A stretch of DNA of 45,249 bases from Opitutus sp. (GTDB lineage: Bacteria; Verrucomicrobiota; Verrucomicrobiia; Opitutales; Opitutaceae): the NCBI GenBank assembly GCA_013821985.1, contig PNJQ01000025.1, forward strand, positions 1 to 45,249. The letters are read 5' to 3'. Below are positions 6,292 through 15,603 of the stretch, piece after piece (the stretch's first letter is position 1; each line of letters opens with the position of its first letter). The position numbers and the translations under genes were made by a program. The notes beneath the pieces are model-generated. The model saw only the letters and a program-made list of their open reading frames with translations, ran no database searches and was not told the origin of the DNA.

Positions 6292-8991
6292 TCAGACTAG
6301 CGCCGGGTCCGCTCCCGCGAGCTTGCGGCAGGTTTCCAGCGTGTCGATTTGCGCCGGCGTCTTGTCGGTGCGGATACGGGCGATTCGAGGAAAGCGCAGG
6401 GCGTAGCCACTCTGATGGCGGGTGCTGGGTTGGATGCGGTCGAATGCGACTTCGAGCACGACGTTCGGCTCGACGGTGCGAAAGCGGCCATGGATCTCGC
6501 GCGTATGGTCGAGGAAGTGTGCGGTGAGCCGCTCGATTTCGAGGTCGGTCAGGCCCGAGTAGGCCTTGCCAACCGTGAGCAGCTGGTCGGTGCGCCCGTC
6601 GCGAATCGCAAAGGTGTAGTCGGAAAGGACGTCGCGTCGCTTGCCGTGGCCGTATTCAACTCCGACCACGACAACGTCGAGCGTGGCGTAGGCTTTCTTG
6701 AGCTTGAGCCAGGCGAGTCCGCGCCGGCCGGGCGAGTAGGGGCTGGCGGGGTCCTTCGCCATCAAACCCTCGTTGCCCCGCTGCCGCGCGCGGAGAAACG
6801 CGGCTTCAATTTCGAGTTCAGTCGCGGCCGGCGTGATCGGCGCAACCAGCACGGCGGGGTGAGTCGCCGGAATGATCGCGTCGAGGTGCCGGCGACGTTC
6901 GCGCAAGGGCAGTTTCAACAGGCTGTGACCATCGACCCAAAGCAGATCGTAGAGCGAAAGGCCGACGGGGATTTCCTCGCCGAGAAAAAAATCGTCACCC
7001 TTGCGACCGAGCCGTTTCTGCAGCTCAGCAAACGGCAGCGCGCGGCCTTTGCGCCACGCGAGCAGTTCGCCGTCAGCGATGAAGTCGCAGCCGATGTCCG
7101 CCGCGGCGCGCGCGAGATCGGGGAACTGGTCGCTGATGCGATGCAGGTCGCGTGAGTAGAGTTCGACGCGGGTGCCGACCTTGTGAACCTGGCAGCGGAT
7201 GCCGTCGTATTTTTCCTCGAGCCAGACCGGCGGCGCGAGGCGCGCGAGAATCGCGCCCGCGGTCGGTTCAGGACTCGCCAGCATGAATTGCAGGGGACGA
7301 AACGGCTGCAGGTCGATGGTCGCGAGCTGGCCAGCACGAGCGGCGCGAAACACGGCGCCGAGATCGCCGCAAAGCAGGTTGGCTTCGCGCACGTCCTCGA
7401 CGGTTTGGTTCGTTGCCGTCGCGATGGCTTCCTCGACGAGGCCTTCCTTCAAGCCGATGCGCAGATCGCCGGTGATGATTTTGACGACGTATTTCCCCTC
7501 GCGCGCCGCGAGACAGGCGAAGAGCGCTTGCAGCCGCTCGAGTTTCGCCGCGGGAGACCGTGCGGCGGCGAGATCGGAAACGGCGTTTCGCAGGTCGCGC
7601 AGCGGCAACGATCCCACGGGTGCGGGACGAGCGACGAGAAGCGCTTCGGTCGTTTCGCCGCTGTCGCGGAAACGACCGTAGGCCGCGCGAAAATCTGCCT
7701 CCGTCGCGCCGGCGACGTGGAGCACCGCGCGTTGCAGCAACGACCAGCCGACATTCAGAGTGCGCTGATCGGCCTGCGGAAACGGGCGGCCGGTGAAATA
7801 CACCGCGGCGAGGGCGGCGGAGTCGTCGTCGAGGGAAGCGAAGTAGGTGCTGAGCGCCGCGATTTTCTCGAGCTTGCTCGCGGTGGCGCGCACTTGCTCG
7901 GCGACGGCGGCGAATTGCGCGAGCGAATCGGGCGCGGCCGGCGATTCGACGTTTGCGCAAGGCGGCGCTTCGCGCTCGGACGCGGCAGGAAAGTTGGCTG
8001 GCGCGGACACGACGCCGAGTTCGAGTTGATTGTCCATCCCGAGCGCCCACGCCTCGATGCCGCGTTCGCGCAGTGTCTGCGCGAACTCGCGCGCGAAGCC
8101 GTGCAGCGTGAGCACGCGCGTCGGCTGCACGCGTTCGACGAAGGTGAGCAGGTCGGCGAAGTCGGCATGATCGGAGAGCGGGAATGCGGCGTCGCATTGA
8201 TAGCGAAATTGCGCGCCCGGATCCATCGCCCAGCCGGTGATCATGGCCGTGCGGCGGTGCTCGATCTTGCGCAAGAAGGACGAGTTCGCCGCCTGCGGCG
8301 GACAGAGCACGACGTGGCCGCCGCACTCGAACGCGTCGAATTGCCGGTAAGGCGGAAACGTCATGCCGAGAGTTTCGTAAACCTGCGTCATCCGGAACAC
8401 CTCGGGATGCAGCATCACCGGCAACTGGGCCCGGCCGAGGGCTTGGAGGATTTCCTGGCTCTTGCCGAGACTGTAGCCGAAAAGCACGGGCACGGCGTGG
8501 TCGTGCAACGCCTGTTGGCAGAAACCGACGATCTCGCCGACCACCTGCTCCGTGGGAGGAAACACGTAGCGCGGGAGGCCGAACGTCGTTTCCATAATGA
8601 CGACGTCGGCGAGCGGCGTGGCACAGGTTTCCGCGGAGAGTCCCTGGCGGAGCTTGAAATCACCGGTGTAGAGCAGCCGGCCGTGCTCCTCGTGCGTCGC
8701 GTGCAATTGCGCAGAGCCGTAGATGTGGCCGGCCGGATAGAGGCGCACGGTGCACTCGGGCGTGAGCTGGTGGGGCGAGTCGAACGGCACCACGATCTCC
8801 CGTCGTTCGCCGGGCAGCCGAGCGCGCGTGAGGCGCGAGGTGCCTTCGGACAACAGCATCACCTGGTGCGCTGCGACGTGATCGAAGTGCGCGTGCGAGA
8901 CGAAGGACTTTGCGACCGGATAACGCGCATCAAGCGACCAGCCGAGTTGCGGCAGCCAAACTCCGTTTCCCATGCGCACGTCCCAAGCCAT
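6292..8991 (-). CDS. fused beta-CASP exonuclease and ATP-dependent DNA ligase
   Basis: 899 residues with two complete enzymes. Residues 1-330 form a metallo-beta-lactamase/beta-CASP nuclease: HAHFDH at 33-38, YTGDFK at 108-113, SDHADF at 273-278. Residues 355-899 form an ATP-dependent ligase: an all-helical DNA-binding domain, motif I EEKYDGIR with lysine 594 as the AMP acceptor, DGELLAW at 640-646, EGLMAKDP at 741-748, LKLKK at 762-766, then an OB domain ending in ALRFPRIARIR. These correspond to the ligase-associated exonuclease and ligase of a bacterial DNA-damage gene set, usually separate genes. Catalytic motifs of both halves are intact, so this is a genuine fusion. The usual partner helicase and phosphoesterase are not in the window. 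Confidence 0.92.
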   Translation of the reverse strand: MAWDVRMGNGVWLPQLGWSLDARYPVAKSFVSHAHFDHVAAHQVMLLSEGTSRLTRARLPGERREIVVPFDSPHQLTPECTVRLYPAGHIYGSAQLHATHEEHGRLLYTGDFKLRQGLSAETCATPLADVVIMETTFGLPRYVFPPTEQVVGEIVGFCQQALHDHAVPVLFGYSLGKSQEILQALGRAQLPVMLHPEVFRMTQVYETLGMTFPPYRQFDAFECGGHVVLCPPQAANSSFLRKIEHRRTAMITGWAMDPGAQFRYQCDAAFPLSDHADFADLLTFVERVQPTRVLTLHGFAREFAQTLRERGIEAWALGMDNQLELGVVSAPANFPAASEREAPPCANVESPAAPDSLAQFAAVAEQVRATASKLEKIAALSTYFASLDDDSAALAAVYFTGRPFPQADQRTLNVGWSLLQRAVLHVAGATEADFRAAYGRFRDSGETTEALLVARPAPVGSLPLRDLRNAVSDLAAARSPAAKLERLQALFACLAAREGKYVVKIITGDLRIGLKEGLVEEAIATATNQTVEDVREANLLCGDLGAVFRAARAGQLATIDLQPFRPLQFMLASPEPTAGAILARLAPPVWLEEKYDGIRCQVHKVGTRVELYSRDLHRISDQFPDLARAAADIGCDFIADGELLAWRKGRALPFAELQKRLGRKGDDFFLGEEIPVGLSLYDLLWVDGHSLLKLPLRERRRHLDAIIPATHPAVLVAPITPAATELEIEAAFLRARQRGNEGLMAKDPASPYSPGRRGLAWLKLKKAYATLDVVVVGVEYGHGKRRDVLSDYTFAIRDGRTDQLLTVGKAYSGLTDLEIERLTAHFLDHTREIHGRFRTVEPNVVLEVAFDRIQPSTRHQSGYALRFPRIARIRTDKTPAQIDTLETCRKLAGADPALV

Positions 8992-9021
8992 GCGCGGACG
9001 GTAGGCAGGCGGACGCCCCGG

Positions 9022-10185
9022 TCAAACGCCCGGCGTGCCCGTTTGCTCCGTCAGATATTTGCGGCGCATCAGGCGCCATGCCGTGACGAAAAACGCCGTC
9101 AGCGGCACGGCGAGCAACATGCCGAGAATGCCGCCGAGCGCCTGGCCCCAGAAAAAGACCGCGAAGATGATCGCCACCGGATGCAGCCCGGTTTGGGAAC
9201 CCATGATGCGCGGAGTCAGGATCCATCCTTCGATCGCCTGCACGGCGACAAACACGCCGAGCACGGCAATCATCAGGCCGAGGCCGCCTTCGGGTTGAAG
9301 GAGAGCGAGCGGCAGCGCGATGCACAGGCCGATGATCGAGCCGAGGTAGGGAATGATGTTCAGGAATCCGATGATGATGCCGAGCGCCAAGCCGAACTTC
9401 AGGCCCGCAATCGAGAATCCGAGCGCGAGCAGCAGGCCCATGATGAGTCCGATCAACAGCTGTCCACGGAAGAACGCCACGAGGATGCTCAAAAATTCGC
9501 GAAGCAGGAACAGCACGTCGCCGCGATGATGCGGACGCAGGAACGGCAGGTTGGACTCGAGACGGGCCGTGGGGTCGGACTCCTCCGAAAGGAGAAAAAA
9601 GAAGAGGTAAACCGGGATGATCGCGAGTGACGCCACGAGTCCGAAAAAGCCGAACAGTCCCGCGCTGGCATTTTTCAGGGACGGTGCGAGGTGGCTGAAC
9701 ACGTCCTGAAACTGGCCCGTGAGCGAATCGGCCACCGCCTTGACACTCGGGTTTTCCAGGTAGCGGCGCGCAACCGCCAACCATTCCGGAAAATGCTTTT
9801 CGCCCCACGCAAGCGTGTTTTGCCACAGGGTGGGCAGGTAGGCGAAGAAATCGACGATTTGGGAAATGACCGCCGGGGCGACGGCGAGGATGATGCCGGC
9901 GGCCACGAGCAACACGACGCCGTAGAGCAGAATCACAGCCGCGAGTCGGCGACCCCGCAGGTGGCGCTCAAACAGACCGACCACGGGACGCAGAATGAGG
10001 GCGAGGATGCCCGCGGTGGCGATCGGCCAGATGACGCCGGAAAACTCCGCGACGAAGACGCCGACCATGCGCAGGCTGTAGAAACCGAGCGCGAAAATGC
10101 TGACGACCGCCGCGAAGCCGAGAGCGGTGCCCACGAGGCGTTTTTGCGCCGGGGTCAGCAGGGGGGAGTCTTCGGACGCAACCAT
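9022..10185 (-). CDS. AI-2E family transporter (YdiK/PerM-like permease)
   Basis: 387 residues with about eight hydrophobic segments. There is an N-terminal pair, the central stretch LFGFFGLVASLAIIPVYLFF, and the family signature GLKFGLALGIIIGFLNIIPYLG followed by AVQAIEGWILTPRIMGSQTG. The family exports small molecules or ions across the inner membrane; the name comes from one E. coli member and the substrate here is unknown. It is the first gene of the minus-strand group, 30 bases before the ligase fusion, and divergent from padR across a 118-base gap containing the operator. Confidence 0.88.
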   Translation of the reverse strand: MVASEDSPLLTPAQKRLVGTALGFAAVVSIFALGFYSLRMVGVFVAEFSGVIWPIATAGILALILRPVVGLFERHLRGRRLAAVILLYGVVLLVAAGIILAVAPAVISQIVDFFAYLPTLWQNTLAWGEKHFPEWLAVARRYLENPSVKAVADSLTGQFQDVFSHLAPSLKNASAGLFGFFGLVASLAIIPVYLFFFLLSEESDPTARLESNLPFLRPHHRGDVLFLLREFLSILVAFFRGQLLIGLIMGLLLALGFSIAGLKFGLALGIIIGFLNIIPYLGSIIGLCIALPLALLQPEGGLGLMIAVLGVFVAVQAIEGWILTPRIMGSQTGLHPVAIIFAVFFWGQALGGILGMLLAVPLTAFFVTAWRLMRRKYLTEQTGTPGV

Positions 10186-10256
10186 GCGTCGAGAAAAGCG
10201 ACCCTTCCGGGCGACGCCAGCGCAAACCCGAGTCTCCCGAGTCTCCCCTTGACATT

Positions 10257-10296
10257 CTAGGAGAGCGGCGCCTCTCTCCTAGATAATCTAGGAGAG
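10257..10296 (+). promoter_or_regulatory. three-half-site operator upstream of padR
   Basis: CTAGGAGAG (10257-10265) and CTCTCCTAG (10274-10282) form a perfect inverted repeat with an 8-base spacer. A third copy, CTAGGAGAG (10288-10296), repeats the first 31 bases on, about three helical turns, and contains the GGAG ribosome binding site of padR. TTGACA at 10249-10254 abuts the left arm. GATAAT at 10282-10287 lies between sites, but 27 bases from TTGACA, too far for a normal promoter. PadR regulators usually bind such repeats at their own promoter, so autoregulation is the likely role. Confidence 0.75.
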
Positions 10297-10303
10297 ACCA
10301 ATT

Positions 10304-10639
10304 ATGGCCAAGGAAGAGAAACAGGAATTGCTGCAGGGGACGCTCGACATGCTGATCCTAAAATCACTGCAGCTCGAACCGATGCACGGCTTTGGCATTT
10401 CGGTGCGCATCGCCCAGCTGTCCCGCGAGGCGCTGCTCGTCGAGCAGGGCTCGCTTTATCCGGCGCTTTACCGCCTGGAGGAGCAGGAGTGGATCAGGTC
10501 CGAGTGGGGCGTCTCCGAAAACAACCGAAAGGCGAAGTTTTATTCGCTGACGGCCGCGGGCCGCCGGCAACTCATCGCGGAAACGGAAAACTGGCAGCGG
10601 CTTTCCTCCGCGATCAATCTCGTGCTCGGCAGCGCCTAA
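10304..10639 (+). CDS. PadR family transcriptional regulator
   Basis: 111 residues, the short PadR-like type with one winged helix and a small C-terminal dimerisation helix. Signature: LLQGTLDMLILKSLQLEPMH, GFGISVRI, EQGSLYPALYRLEEQEWI, RKAKFYSLTAAGRRQL. The start ATG at 10304 has GGAG 9 bases upstream, inside the third operator half-site. The permease begins 5 bases after the stop, so the two are co-transcribed. It probably represses its own operon until it binds a ligand or drug; no ligand can be named. Confidence 0.92.
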   Translation: MAKEEKQELLQGTLDMLILKSLQLEPMHGFGISVRIAQLSREALLVEQGSLYPALYRLEEQEWIRSEWGVSENNRKAKFYSLTAAGRRQLIAETENWQRLSSAINLVLGSA

Positions 10640-10644
10640 CCGTC

Positions 10645-13236
10645 ATGAAACCGCTACGCCGTCTGTTTGGATGGATGGGCCGCCGCCGTCGGGACGAGGA
10701 GATGAAGGCAGAGATGGAGCATCATTTGGAAATGCAGGCGGCGCGGCACCGTGCGCGCGGGCTCGGCGCGGAGGAGGCGCGGTGCGCGGCGTTGCGGGAG
10801 TTCGGCAACCTCGCGAGCGTGCAGGAGCGCGCCCGGGACGTCCGTGGCTGGCGCTGGATGGAGGACGCCGGGCAGGATTTTCGACTGGGTGTTCGCCTGC
10901 TTGGGCGGGAACGCTGGTTCTCGCTCCTCGGAGTGGCGGTCATCGCCGCGGCTATCGGCGCGACCACGGCGCTGTTCAGCGTGCTCAACTCGGTCGTGCT
11001 GCGACCGCTGCCGCTGCCGGAACCGGACCGGGTGGTGCAGGTGTGGGAGACCAACCCCGAGCGCGGGATCAGCCAGTTTTCCGTCTCGTTTTTGAATTTC
11101 GTGGATTGGCGCGAGCGCAGCTCGAGTTGGGCGCTGCTCGCCGCGGCGCAATTTCCGGCGATGAACGCGATGCTCGGGGACGAACCCGAGCGGCTCCGCA
11201 CGGTGGAGCACACGCAGGACTGGCTGGCACTCTTCGGCGTTCGCATCGCGCTCGGCCGCGAGCCGGAGCCGGCGGAATTCCGCGAAGGCGCGGGACGCGT
11301 GGTCGTCCTCTCGGATCGTCTTTGGCGCGCCCGGCTGGCGGCCGACCCCACTGTCGTGGGTCGCGCGCTGACGCTGAACGGAGCAAACCACACCGTAATC
11401 GGCGTCGCCGCGCCCGGAACCGGGGTGATGGAAGGCATCGACCTTTTTGTTCCGCTGCGGCCCGGCGGGCGAAATGCCGACCGCGGCAGTCACGACGTCG
11501 ATGTTTACGGTCGCTTGCGCGCCGGACTGGCGGCCGGAGCGGCGGAGGCGGAAATGGCGACGCTGGCCGCGCAGCTCGCGCGCGAACATCCCGCCTCGAA
11601 TGCGGGCTGGAGTGTGCGGCTGGAAAGCATGCGCGATTCGCTCGTGCCGCCGGCAGTGCGGCGCGGCCTGTGGTATCTGCTCGCGGCGGTCGCCGTCGTG
11701 CTCGTGATCGCCTGCGCGAATCTCGCCGGTTTGTTGCTGGCCCGCGCCAGTGTCCGGACCCGCGAGTTCGCAGTGCGCGTCGCATTGGGCGGCGGGCGGG
11801 GCCGGCTGGTCCGCCAAATGTTGGCGGAAACGATGGTGATGGTGACGCTGGGCGGCGCGGGCGGGGCGTGGCTTGCGGCCGGCAGCATCCGCTTGTTGCG
11901 CGGATTGGAGTCGGTGGGCCTGCCGCGGGCCGAAGAAGTTTCGCTCGATGGTCGCGTGCTGGCGTTCGCGCTTGTCGCGACAGTTCTCACCGGCGCGTTT
12001 GCGGCGATCGCACCGGCGTTGGCGGGGTCGCGGGTGGATGTGCAATCGGGCCTAAAGGAAGGAGCGGGAGCGGGCGTTGCACGTCAGCGGATGCGATTCG
12101 GCCTGATGGCGGGTCAACTCGCCCTCGCAGTCGTGCTGCTCAGCCTGGCGGCGCTGCTGTTCCGATCGTTCGCGCAGTTGCAGGGGACGGAACTTGGCTT
12201 TCGTGGCGATCGCGTCTTGACGGCGCGGTTGGCACCGGGGGCACAGGGTCGGGAACTCGTCGAGCGACTCCTCGATCGCGTCAAAGCGTTGCCGGGCGTG
12301 GAAGCGGCAGCAGCGACCAACAGCGCGCCCCTCGCGCCGCAGAATACGAGCAACAGCGTGTTTCCGGTCGGTGCGGCCGCCATCCCCACGACGCAGTCGG
12401 TGCAATGCGAATGGCGCGTAGTCTCCGAGGATTATTTCAGGGCCATGCAAATCCCGCTGCTGAAGGGCCGGGCGTTCACCCGGGCCGACAACGAACAGGC
12501 GCCGCGGGTGGCCATCGTGAATCAGTCGCTCGCGCGCCAACTCTGGGGCGATGAAGATCCGATCGGCCGGCAAATCAGCCCGGGCGGCGGAAAGACCTAC
12601 ACCACCGTGATCGGCGTAGTGGGCGACGTGCGGAGCCGGAATCCGGCGCAGGCACCCGCTCCGCAATTCTATCTTTCGGCTCACCGCTGGGTGTGGGAAA
12701 CCATGACGCTCGTAGTGCGGAGCAATCAGGCAGCGGAGCAGTTGGCGCCCCAGTTGCGCGCGGAGCTGCGGGCGCTCGAGCCGGCGATGCCGCTGTTCGA
12801 GGTGCGCACGTTGGACGAGGCGGTCGGACTGTCGCTTGCGCCGCGCCGTGTTTCGGCGTGGCTGTTGTCCGTTTTCGCCGGAGTGGCCGTGCTGCTGACG
12901 GCGGCCGGACTGTTTGCCATGATCGCGCAGATGATGACGCAGCGGACGCGGGAGGTGGGCATCCGCATCGCGTTGGGGGCGACCCGGGCGGAAATCGTCG
13001 TGCCGTTGCTCAAGGACGCGGCTCGGCTGGCCGTCGTCGGACTGACGGGCGGCTGGGGCGCGGCGCTGGTTGCGGCGCAATTTCTGCGCGGGATGCTGCC
13101 GGGGGTATCGCCGTTCGATCCGCTCGCGTTCGGAGTGGCCGCGGGCGGACTGTTGCTCGTCGTGGGGACGGCGAGCTTTGTGCCGTTGCGCCGGGCGATG
13201 CGAGTGGATCCGGTGGTCGCGCTGCGTGCGGAATAG
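10645..13236 (+). CDS. ABC-type permease of the ADOP/MacB family, no ATPase nearby
   Basis: 863 residues from ATG 10645, the family start MKPLRRLFGW; the frame is open upstream into padR without meaning. A cytoplasmic N-terminal prefix (residues 1-75) is followed by a membrane helix at 91-113, a MacB-like periplasmic core, three helices near 341-363, 393-412 and 438-460, then a second repeat starting with a helix near 483-506, a second periplasmic domain and three C-terminal helices. FtsX-type signatures (FAVRVALGGGRGRLVRQML and EVGIRIALGATRAEI) end each half. This matches the duplicated orphan permeases found beside PadR regulators. No ATP-binding subunit lies near, so an unlinked one may serve it. 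The stop faces the RND gene with only 7 bases between. Confidence 0.9.
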   Translation: MKPLRRLFGWMGRRRRDEEMKAEMEHHLEMQAARHRARGLGAEEARCAALREFGNLASVQERARDVRGWRWMEDAGQDFRLGVRLLGRERWFSLLGVAVIAAAIGATTALFSVLNSVVLRPLPLPEPDRVVQVWETNPERGISQFSVSFLNFVDWRERSSSWALLAAAQFPAMNAMLGDEPERLRTVEHTQDWLALFGVRIALGREPEPAEFREGAGRVVVLSDRLWRARLAADPTVVGRALTLNGANHTVIGVAAPGTGVMEGIDLFVPLRPGGRNADRGSHDVDVYGRLRAGLAAGAAEAEMATLAAQLAREHPASNAGWSVRLESMRDSLVPPAVRRGLWYLLAAVAVVLVIACANLAGLLLARASVRTREFAVRVALGGGRGRLVRQMLAETMVMVTLGGAGGAWLAAGSIRLLRGLESVGLPRAEEVSLDGRVLAFALVATVLTGAFAAIAPALAGSRVDVQSGLKEGAGAGVARQRMRFGLMAGQLALAVVLLSLAALLFRSFAQLQGTELGFRGDRVLTARLAPGAQGRELVERLLDRVKALPGVEAAAATNSAPLAPQNTSNSVFPVGAAAIPTTQSVQCEWRVVSEDYFRAMQIPLLKGRAFTRADNEQAPRVAIVNQSLARQLWGDEDPIGRQISPGGGKTYTTVIGVVGDVRSRNPAQAPAPQFYLSAHRWVWETMTLVVRSNQAAEQLAPQLRAELRALEPAMPLFEVRTLDEAVGLSLAPRRVSAWLLSVFAGVAVLLTAAGLFAMIAQMMTQRTREVGIRIALGATRAEIVVPLLKDAARLAVVGLTGGWGAALVAAQFLRGMLPGVSPFDPLAFGVAAGGLLLVVGTASFVPLRRAMRVDPVVALRAE

Positions 13237-13243
13237 CGCGGCG

Positions 13244-15601
13244 TCAGGCCGGATCGGTCATCGGAAACGGCGGGCGGGAGGCGTCGTGGAGGCGATTGCG
13301 GCGCTGACGGAACAGCCAAGTGACCAGCGCGGGCATAACGAGCATTGAGCCGAGCATGTTCACGAGGAACATGAACGCGAGCAGCACGCCCATGTCCGCC
13401 TGAAACTTCAGGGCGGAAATCGCCCACGTGCCGACGCCGATGGAAAGCGCGAGGCCGGTGAAGACGACCGATGTGCCCATCGTCGCGTAGGCAAAGCAGA
13501 TGGCGTCCTCAAGGGAATCGCCCTTTTCCATGCGATCCATCAGGGCGGAGCAAAGGTAAATGCCGTAGTCCACGCCGATGCCAACGCCGAGGGCCACCAC
13601 CGGCAGCGTCGAGGTTTTGAGGCCGATCTCCAGATGCACCATCACGGCATAGGCGAGATCCGAAACGATCACGAGAGGCAGGACGACGCAGAGGGTCGCG
13701 CGCCAGGACCGGAAAGAAAGCAGGCAAAGCACCACGATCGCGACATAGAGCCACATCACCATGGGGAACTGTGCGGCGACGACCACCTCGTTCGTTGCGG
13801 CCATGACGCCGACGTTGCCGGTCGCCAGTTGGAACTTCACGCGCTCGGTCTGGTGTTCGGCGCGAAAGTCCTTCACGGCGGCGATGACCCGTTTGATCGT
13901 CTCGGCCTTGTGATCCTTGAGGTAGATCATCACGGGGATGACGCTGCCGTCGTTGTTGAGAAGGCCGGTCGAGGTTTCGACGGGCGAAACCGATTGCGCA
14001 AGCGCATCCCGATTGCGGGCGAGCACGCGCCACTTGAGCGAGCCTTCGTTCCAGCCGGCATTGATCGTGCGCGCGAGGTCGGTGATCGCCATCGTGGACT
14101 GGACGCCTTCGATATTTCGCATGTGCCACGCGAAGCGATCGATCAGCGTCATGACGTCGTGCTCGATGACGCCGTTGGGCACGGTCTCCACAATCACGGT
14201 GATGACATCGACGCCGATGCTGAACTTCGACGTAATGACGGCGGTGTCGCGATTGTAGCGTGATTCCTGCCGCAGTTCCGGCACGCCCGCATGGATGTCG
14301 CCGATGTGAATCAGGCGAGCCTGATAAAGGCCGTAGCCCCACAGGCCGAGGGCCACGAAGATGATGATGAGCGACGAACGGGTGCCGCAACTGAGGTTGA
14401 CGAGCCGCCGCCACCAGGGCTGCAACGCGAATCGCCGGAAATTCACGCGCCGCCGGAAGTCTGCGGACATTCTGGTGTAGCTCAGCAACACCGGCAGGAA
14501 AAAGCGGTCCGTCAGAATGATGAGCGAGACGCCCAAGCTGGCGGTGATCGCGAGTTCCTGAATGATCGGCACCTTCACCAGCCAGATGGTCAGGAAACCG
14601 ACGGTATCGGTGATGATGGCCACCGTGCCGGGAATGAAGAGATTCGAAAACGACGCTCGCGCGGCGTGCATTTCCGTCCCGCCGACATTGAATTCGTAGC
14701 GGAACGAACGGAGCATCTGCGTGGCGTGGCTCAGGGCGATCGCGAAGACGAGGAACGGCACGAGAATCGAGAGCGGGTCGATGCCGAAACCGAGCAGGTT
14801 CAGGATGCCGAGCTGCCAGATGACGGCGCAAAACGAGGTGATCAACGGCAGGATCGTGAGGATCAGCGACTGCGAGAAGTAATAGAGCAGAAAGGCCGTC
14901 AGGACGATCGCGATGCCGAAGAACAGCAGGACGCCGCGCGCACCGTCGGTGACGTCGCCGATGACCTTGGCGAAACCGATGATGTGGACGCCGATGCGGT
15001 CAGAGGCGAATTTTTCGCGGATGTTCTTCTCCAGGGCATCGGCGACTTCCGAGTAAACGAGCTGCTTGCCGGTGTTCGGATCAACGTCGAGCAGCTGGAT
15101 GATGATCGCCGCGCCGGTGAAATCGTTCGAGACGAGCATGCCAACGCGGCCGGACTTGATGATGTTTTGCCGCACGCGTTCCAGTCCAGCGGGCGTGGGG
15201 ACGAAGTCGGCCGGAATGACGTTGCTGCCGATCAATCCCTCCTCGACCACCTCGATGTAACGCACATTCGGGGTGAAGATGGACGTGACCTGCGCGCGAT
15301 CGACACCCGGCAGGTAATAGGCCTCGTCGGTGGCGGCCTTGAGTGTCTTGAAAAACTCGGGCGTGAACATGTCGCCTTCCTTCGCGATCAGCGCGATGAC
15401 GAGGCGATTGGCGCCGCCGAACTGCTCCTGATATTTTTTGAAGTTCTGGATGTATTCGTGATTGCTCGGGAGCTGCTTGGTGAAGCTCGCGTCGATGTGC
15501 GTCTTGGCCGCAAACCATCCCAGGATGACGGTGGTGAGGACGAAGACCGCCACGGTGAGATGGCGATGACGGAAGATCAGCTCTTCGAGACGGGCCAGCA
15601 T
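13244..15601 (-). CDS. RND/MMPL superfamily exporter
   Basis: 785 residues with the RND plan: a helix at 13-32, a periplasmic loop to about 220, a five-helix block at 222-370, a helix near 410-425, a second periplasmic loop and a C-terminal five-helix block from 612. The second block carries LGVGIGVDYGIYL with Asp 678, a likely proton-relay residue. The matching site in the first block is Ser-His (291-292, in FAIALSHATQM), so the halves are asymmetric. The family moves lipids or hydrophobic compounds out of the inner membrane. It is last in an operon with YCF48, DUF1329 and DUF1302 proteins, 2 bases after the YCF48 stop. The cargo is unknown; no membrane-fusion protein of the AcrA type is present. 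Confidence 0.9.
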   Translation of the reverse strand: MLARLEELIFRHRHLTVAVFVLTTVILGWFAAKTHIDASFTKQLPSNHEYIQNFKKYQEQFGGANRLVIALIAKEGDMFTPEFFKTLKAATDEAYYLPGVDRAQVTSIFTPNVRYIEVVEEGLIGSNVIPADFVPTPAGLERVRQNIIKSGRVGMLVSNDFTGAAIIIQLLDVDPNTGKQLVYSEVADALEKNIREKFASDRIGVHIIGFAKVIGDVTDGARGVLLFFGIAIVLTAFLLYYFSQSLILTILPLITSFCAVIWQLGILNLLGFGIDPLSILVPFLVFAIALSHATQMLRSFRYEFNVGGTEMHAARASFSNLFIPGTVAIITDTVGFLTIWLVKVPIIQELAITASLGVSLIILTDRFFLPVLLSYTRMSADFRRRVNFRRFALQPWWRRLVNLSCGTRSSLIIIFVALGLWGYGLYQARLIHIGDIHAGVPELRQESRYNRDTAVITSKFSIGVDVITVIVETVPNGVIEHDVMTLIDRFAWHMRNIEGVQSTMAITDLARTINAGWNEGSLKWRVLARNRDALAQSVSPVETSTGLLNNDGSVIPVMIYLKDHKAETIKRVIAAVKDFRAEHQTERVKFQLATGNVGVMAATNEVVVAAQFPMVMWLYVAIVVLCLLSFRSWRATLCVVLPLVIVSDLAYAVMVHLEIGLKTSTLPVVALGVGIGVDYGIYLCSALMDRMEKGDSLEDAICFAYATMGTSVVFTGLALSIGVGTWAISALKFQADMGVLLAFMFLVNMLGSMLVMPALVTWLFRQRRNRLHDASRPPFPMTDPA

Positions 15602-15603
15602 GG

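Noticed and set aside
7183..9630. 815-codon open frame antisense to the exonuclease-ligase fusion
   Set aside because: The opposite strand has complete catalytic motifs of two enzymes; this frame is Arg/Glu-rich without recognisable domains, a common by-product of high GC.
10249..10287. Canonical -35/-10 promoter for padR
   Set aside because: TTGACA and GATAAT are 27 bases apart, and no good -10 lies at 17 bases, so I did not call a promoter.
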